Shown piece after piece: positions 61,495 to 64,000 of a stretch of 64,000 nt of DNA. Positions within the stretch are counted from its first letter, which is position 1; every line of letters begins with the position of its first letter. The position numbers and the translations under genes were made by a program. The notes under the pieces are model-generated. The model saw only the letters and a list, made by a program, of their open reading frames with translations, was not told the DNA's origin and searched no databases. Source of the DNA: Caulobacter flavus. Its GTDB lineage: Bacteria > Pseudomonadota > Alphaproteobacteria > Caulobacterales > Caulobacteraceae. Location of the stretch: contig NZ_CP026100.1 of the NCBI RefSeq assembly GCF_003722335.1, positions 3,632,001 to 3,696,000 of the forward strand. Reading direction: 5' to 3'.

Positions 61495-62361
61495 TTACAC
61501 AGCGGGACTGGTCGCGGGGCCGGTCGCCACCGGCGCGTCGGTGCGGCCGCCCCACTCTGTCCACGAGCCGTCGTAGACCGCCGCCCGCGGCTTGCCCAGG
61601 CGATGGAGGGCCAGCGACACCACCGAGGCGGTGATGCCCGAGCCGCAGGTCGTGGCGATCGGCTTTTCGATGTCGACCCCGGCGTCGGCGAAGACCCTCT
61701 TCAGCCGCTCGGCCGGCAGCATGGCGCCGTCGGAACCCAGGAGGGCCGACAGCGGGATATTGCGCGAGCCGGGGATGTGGCCGCTGGCAAGGCCAGCGCG
61801 CGGCTCGGGAACCTCGCCGTTGAAGCGCGGCGCGGCGCGGGCGTCGATCACCTGCTCGCGTCCGGTCTCGAGGTTCTTCTTCATCTGGTCGAACGAGCGG
61901 ACGAGGTCGGCTTGCAGGCGCGGGGTGAAGTGGCGCTCCTGCGGGGCGGCGGGGCCGTCCTCCAGCGGGCGGCCCTCGGCGACCCACTTGGGCAGGCCGC
62001 CGTCCAGCACCACCACGTCCTCATGGCCCATGACGCGGAAGTTCCACCACACGCGGGCGGCCGGCAGGATGCTCGTGCTGTCGTAGACGACGATGCGCGA
62101 GCCGTCGCCGAGGCCCAGCTTGCGCACCCGCGAGGCGAACTTGACGCCGCTGGCCAGCATGTGGGGCAGGGGCGAGGTCTCGTCCGAGATCTCGTCGATG
62201 TCGAAGAACACCGCGCCGGGGATGTGGCCGGCCTCGAACTCGGCCTTCGGATCACGCGGCGTGCCGGGCATGAACCACGAGGCGTCGACGATGCGCACGT
62301 CCGGGGCGTCGAGGTGGTCGGCCAGCCAGGCTGTAGAGACGAGCGGATCGGCGTGGGTCAT
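61495..62361 (-). CDS. sseA: 3-mercaptopyruvate/thiosulfate sulfurtransferase
   Basis: A 288-residue two-domain rhodanese. The C-terminal active site is C239 in 'TTCGSGITAS', matching the CG(S/T)GVT loop of mercaptopyruvate sulfurtransferases. The N-terminal inactive domain shows 'RIVDASWFMPGTPRDPKAEFEAGHIPGAVFFDID', the family signature. It transfers sulfur from 3-mercaptopyruvate or thiosulfate to acceptors. The ATG at 62361 was chosen by homology; GAGG lies just upstream. It follows cysK by 72 bases on the same strand and precedes the GDL-peptide cassette. Confidence 0.9.
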   Translation of the reverse strand: MTHADPLVSTAWLADHLDAPDVRIVDASWFMPGTPRDPKAEFEAGHIPGAVFFDIDEISDETSPLPHMLASGVKFASRVRKLGLGDGSRIVVYDSTSILPAARVWWNFRVMGHEDVVVLDGGLPKWVAEGRPLEDGPAAPQERHFTPRLQADLVRSFDQMKKNLETGREQVIDARAAPRFNGEVPEPRAGLASGHIPGSRNIPLSALLGSDGAMLPAERLKRVFADAGVDIEKPIATTCGSGITASVVSLALHRLGKPRAAVYDGSWTEWGGRTDAPVATGPATSPAV

Positions 62362-62433
62362 GGCTGGGCCTCGCGGGGCTTTACGAACTGAGGGCGGCAA
62401 CTTCACGTGCGCCGCCCAACGGCGCAAGCCGCG

Positions 62434-63432
62434 TTAAAGCCAGGGCGGCGTCGGCAGGCCCTTCTCGGCCAGGAAGGCGGGGTTGAAGAGCTTGCTCTGA
62501 TAGCGCGAGCCGTGGTCGCAGAGGATGGTCACGATGGTGTGGCCGGGGCCCAGGTCGCGCGCCAAGCGCACCGCGCCGGCGACGTTGATGCCAGTCGAGC
62601 CGCCCAGGCACAGGCCCTCGTGCTGCACCAGGTCGAAGATCTGCTCCATCATCTCCTCGTCGGAGACGCGGTAGGGGTGGTCGATGGACAGGCCTTCGAG
62701 GTTGGCGGTGATCCGGCCCTGGCCGATGCCCTCGCTGATGGAATTGCCCTCGGCCTTCAGCTCGCCGGCCGCATACCAGTTGTAGAGCGAGGCGCCGCCG
62801 GGGTCGGCCAGGCCGATCTTCACGCCCGGCTTGCGCTCGCGCAGGGCCTGGGCGACGCCGGCCAGGGTGCCGCCCGAGCCGACGGCGCAGATGAAGCCGT
62901 CGACCTTGCCGCCGGTCTGCTCCCAGATCTCCGGGCCGGTGGTGTCGTAGTGGGTCTGCCGGTTGGCGACGTTGTCGAACTGGTTGGCCCAGATCGCGCC
63001 GTTTGGCTCGGTCCTAGCCAGCTCCTCGGCCAGGCGGCCGGAGTAGCGGACGTAGTTGTCGGGGTTGGAGTAGGGGACGGCGTCCACCTCCACCAGTTCG
63101 GCGCCGAGCAGGCGGATGGCGTCCTTCTTCTCCTGGCTCTGGGTGCGCGGGATGACGATCGTGGTCTTGTAGCCCAGCGCCGAGGCGACCATGGCCAGGC
63201 CGATGCCGGTGTTGCCGGCCGTGCCCTCGACCACCCGGCCGCCCGGCCGCAGCAGGCCCTTGGCTTCCGCGTCCCGGATGATGCTGAGCGCGGCGCGGTC
63301 CTTCACCGACTGGCCGGGGTTCATGAACTCGGCCTTGCCCAGAATCTCGCAGCCGGTGGCCTGGCTGGCCCGGTTGAGGCGGATCAGCGGGGTGTTGCCG
63401 ATGGCGTCGAGAACGTTGGCGGTGACGGGCAT
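62434..63432 (-). CDS. cysK: Cysteine synthase family protein
   Basis: A 332-residue PLP-dependent O-acetylserine sulfhydrylase-type enzyme. The PLP lysine is K44 in 'NPGQSVKDRAAL', the phosphate loop is 'EGTAGNTGIGLAMVA', and 'AVGSGGTLAGVAQ' is the second PLP-binding loop. It makes L-cysteine from O-acetylserine and sulfide. The C-terminal 'CDHGSRYQSKLFN' is typical of the subgroup near CysK. It precedes sseA on the same strand, so a sulfur-metabolism unit is likely. Confidence 0.92.
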   Translation of the reverse strand: MPVTANVLDAIGNTPLIRLNRASQATGCEILGKAEFMNPGQSVKDRAALSIIRDAEAKGLLRPGGRVVEGTAGNTGIGLAMVASALGYKTTIVIPRTQSQEKKDAIRLLGAELVEVDAVPYSNPDNYVRYSGRLAEELARTEPNGAIWANQFDNVANRQTHYDTTGPEIWEQTGGKVDGFICAVGSGGTLAGVAQALRERKPGVKIGLADPGGASLYNWYAAGELKAEGNSISEGIGQGRITANLEGLSIDHPYRVSDEEMMEQIFDLVQHEGLCLGGSTGINVAGAVRLARDLGPGHTIVTILCDHGSRYQSKLFNPAFLAEKGLPTPPWL

Positions 63433-63546
63433 GGTCGAAATACTGCGGCTTCGCGCGAAGAGGCGCCGTTGGAGGCAACGGTAGATCGCGATGCGGCCGC
63501 CCGGATCAATCCAGTTTTCCTGAAAGCGGCGGCCGACCGGTCAGGT

Positions 63547-63831
63547 TCAATGGGCCGTGGGTTCGGTCTGGATGACGTTCAGCAGCGCCAGGCCGCCGGC
63601 CGCGGCGGTGGCCGCGCACCAGGCGCCGCACAGGCCGTCGATGCCTACGAGGCTGTTCTCGACGGCGTCGGCCATGATGCCCTCGGCGACCAGCGACGAC
63701 GGCTCGCCCAGCAGCTGGTTGTCGTGCAGTTCGCGGCACCAGGCGCCCACGGCCTCGACCGGGCTCGCCGCGTCGAACTGCGAGAGGTAGGTGCCGCCGT
63801 GATAGTCGAGGACCAGGGTGAAGAGCGACAC
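63547..63831 (-). CDS. Small conserved-looking protein of unknown function
   Basis: A 94-residue protein starting at a GTG with GAGGAG about 9 bases upstream (MSLFTLVLDYHGGTYLSQF). The middle has 'VGAWCRELHDNQLLGEPS', and the end 'GIDGLCGAWCAATAAAGGLALLNVIQTEP' with three cysteines. Codon use and ribosome-binding site support it as real. It lies 13 bases after the CFA-synthase-like gene and upstream of cysK by about 114 bases. No function can be assigned. Confidence 0.6.
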   Translation of the reverse strand: MSLFTLVLDYHGGTYLSQFDAASPVEAVGAWCRELHDNQLLGEPSSLVAEGIMADAVENSLVGIDGLCGAWCAATAAAGGLALLNVIQTEPTAH

Positions 63832-63844
63832 GTTCGATGCTCCT

Positions 63845-64000
63845 CTAGCCGCGGGACAGGCCAAGCTGGACGACGTTGGTGCGCTCGGTGCGGAAACCGG
63901 CCTCGCAGTAGCTCAGATAGAAGTGCCACAGCCGGCGGAAGCGCTCGTCGAAGCCCAGGGGGCGGATCTGGTCCCAGGCCGCCTCGAACCTGCGGGCCCA
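63845..64000 (-). CDS. Cyclopropane-fatty-acyl-phospholipid synthase-like, C-terminus (partial)
   Basis: The 3' end of a gene that enters from the right window edge; 51 residues are visible. 'FDERFRRLWHFYLSYCEAGFRTERTNVVQLGL' matches the C-terminal helix of SAM-dependent CFA/mycolic-acid-type methyltransferases (W-x-F-Y-L-x-Y-C-E-x-G-F). It modifies unsaturated membrane lipids if it is a true CFA synthase. It is upstream of the 94-residue protein gene on the same strand. Confidence 0.8.
   Translation of the reverse strand, partial: WARRFEAAWDQIRPLGFDERFRRLWHFYLSYCEAGFRTERTNVVQLGLSRG

Noticed and set aside
61495..63432. Sulfurtransferase and cysteine synthase as parts of the GDL-peptide system
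   Set aside because: Both look like ordinary sulfur-metabolism enzymes and are separated from the cassette by 234 bases with its own likely promoter; a functional link is only possible, not supported.

Overview
The window is a high-GC chromosomal stretch of an alphaproteobacterium, most likely Caulobacter or a close relative in Caulobacterales. The evidence is a Flp/Tad pilus locus of cpa type, a TAGCGCTA operator like those of Caulobacter sugar genes, an OpgH-type glucan synthase, and families of short interspersed palindromes. The genus is inferred from gene content; no similarity search was run.

Layout. 0-2.5 kb: the end of a chaperone-usher fimbrial operon (3' part of the usher, a spore-coat-U type subunit) and a small secreted protein convergent with it. 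2.9-3.6 kb: a LuxR-type regulator. 3.9-14.9 kb: a minus-strand Tad pilus operon, in transcription order pilin, cpaB, cpaC, a small CpaD-like lipoprotein, tadG, tadE, a second tadE, cpaE, cpaF, tadB, tadC, tadD, cpaA. 15.3-27.8 kb: a giant glycine-rich autotransporter adhesin with about 49 repeats, split by a -1 frameshift in a G tract. 28-28.9 kb: a DedA membrane protein and a 70-residue protein.

29-39.8 kb is a plant-sugar utilisation island: GH2 beta-galactosidase, mutarotase, FucP-type sugar transporter, an AraD1-like FAH-family protein, a GntR regulator and a GH51 arabinofuranosidase. Four upstream regions here share a TCAGACAA operator core. A candidate small RNA with its own promoter, a LacI-type operator and a terminator lies after the galactosidase gene. 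An IS5-family element is inserted into the loop of an interspersed palindrome. 40-42 kb: a class A penicillin-binding protein.

42.1-54.2 kb is a molybdenum and nitrate module. modA and modB are divergent from modE across a ModE-like box, and modC is absent. They are followed by nasT, nasS, a nitrate transporter with an ANTAR-target-like leader, nirB, nirD, the assimilatory nitrate reductase and a siroheme-pathway methyltransferase. ModABE would supply molybdenum for the reductase, the methyltransferase feeds siroheme synthesis for NirB, and NasT/NasS would control expression by antitermination.

54.2-58.2 kb: OpgH glucosyltransferase, a cystathionine beta-lyase-like PLP enzyme and a secreted protein, then about 1.1 kb of palindromic repeats without a convincing gene. 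59.3-61.3 kb holds the most intriguing system: two tandem small proteins (57 and 59 residues) sharing an A-S-G-D-L core and lying directly upstream of a radical SAM/SPASM enzyme with an added C-terminal zinc ribbon, a candidate peptide-modification (RiPP-like) cassette. 61.5-64 kb: a sulfurtransferase, cysteine synthase, a 94-residue unknown protein and the 3' end of a cyclopropane-fatty-acid-synthase-like gene.

Both apparent frameshifts (tadE and the autotransporter) sit in G tracts that are one base short, so base-calling error must be considered before any biological reading.
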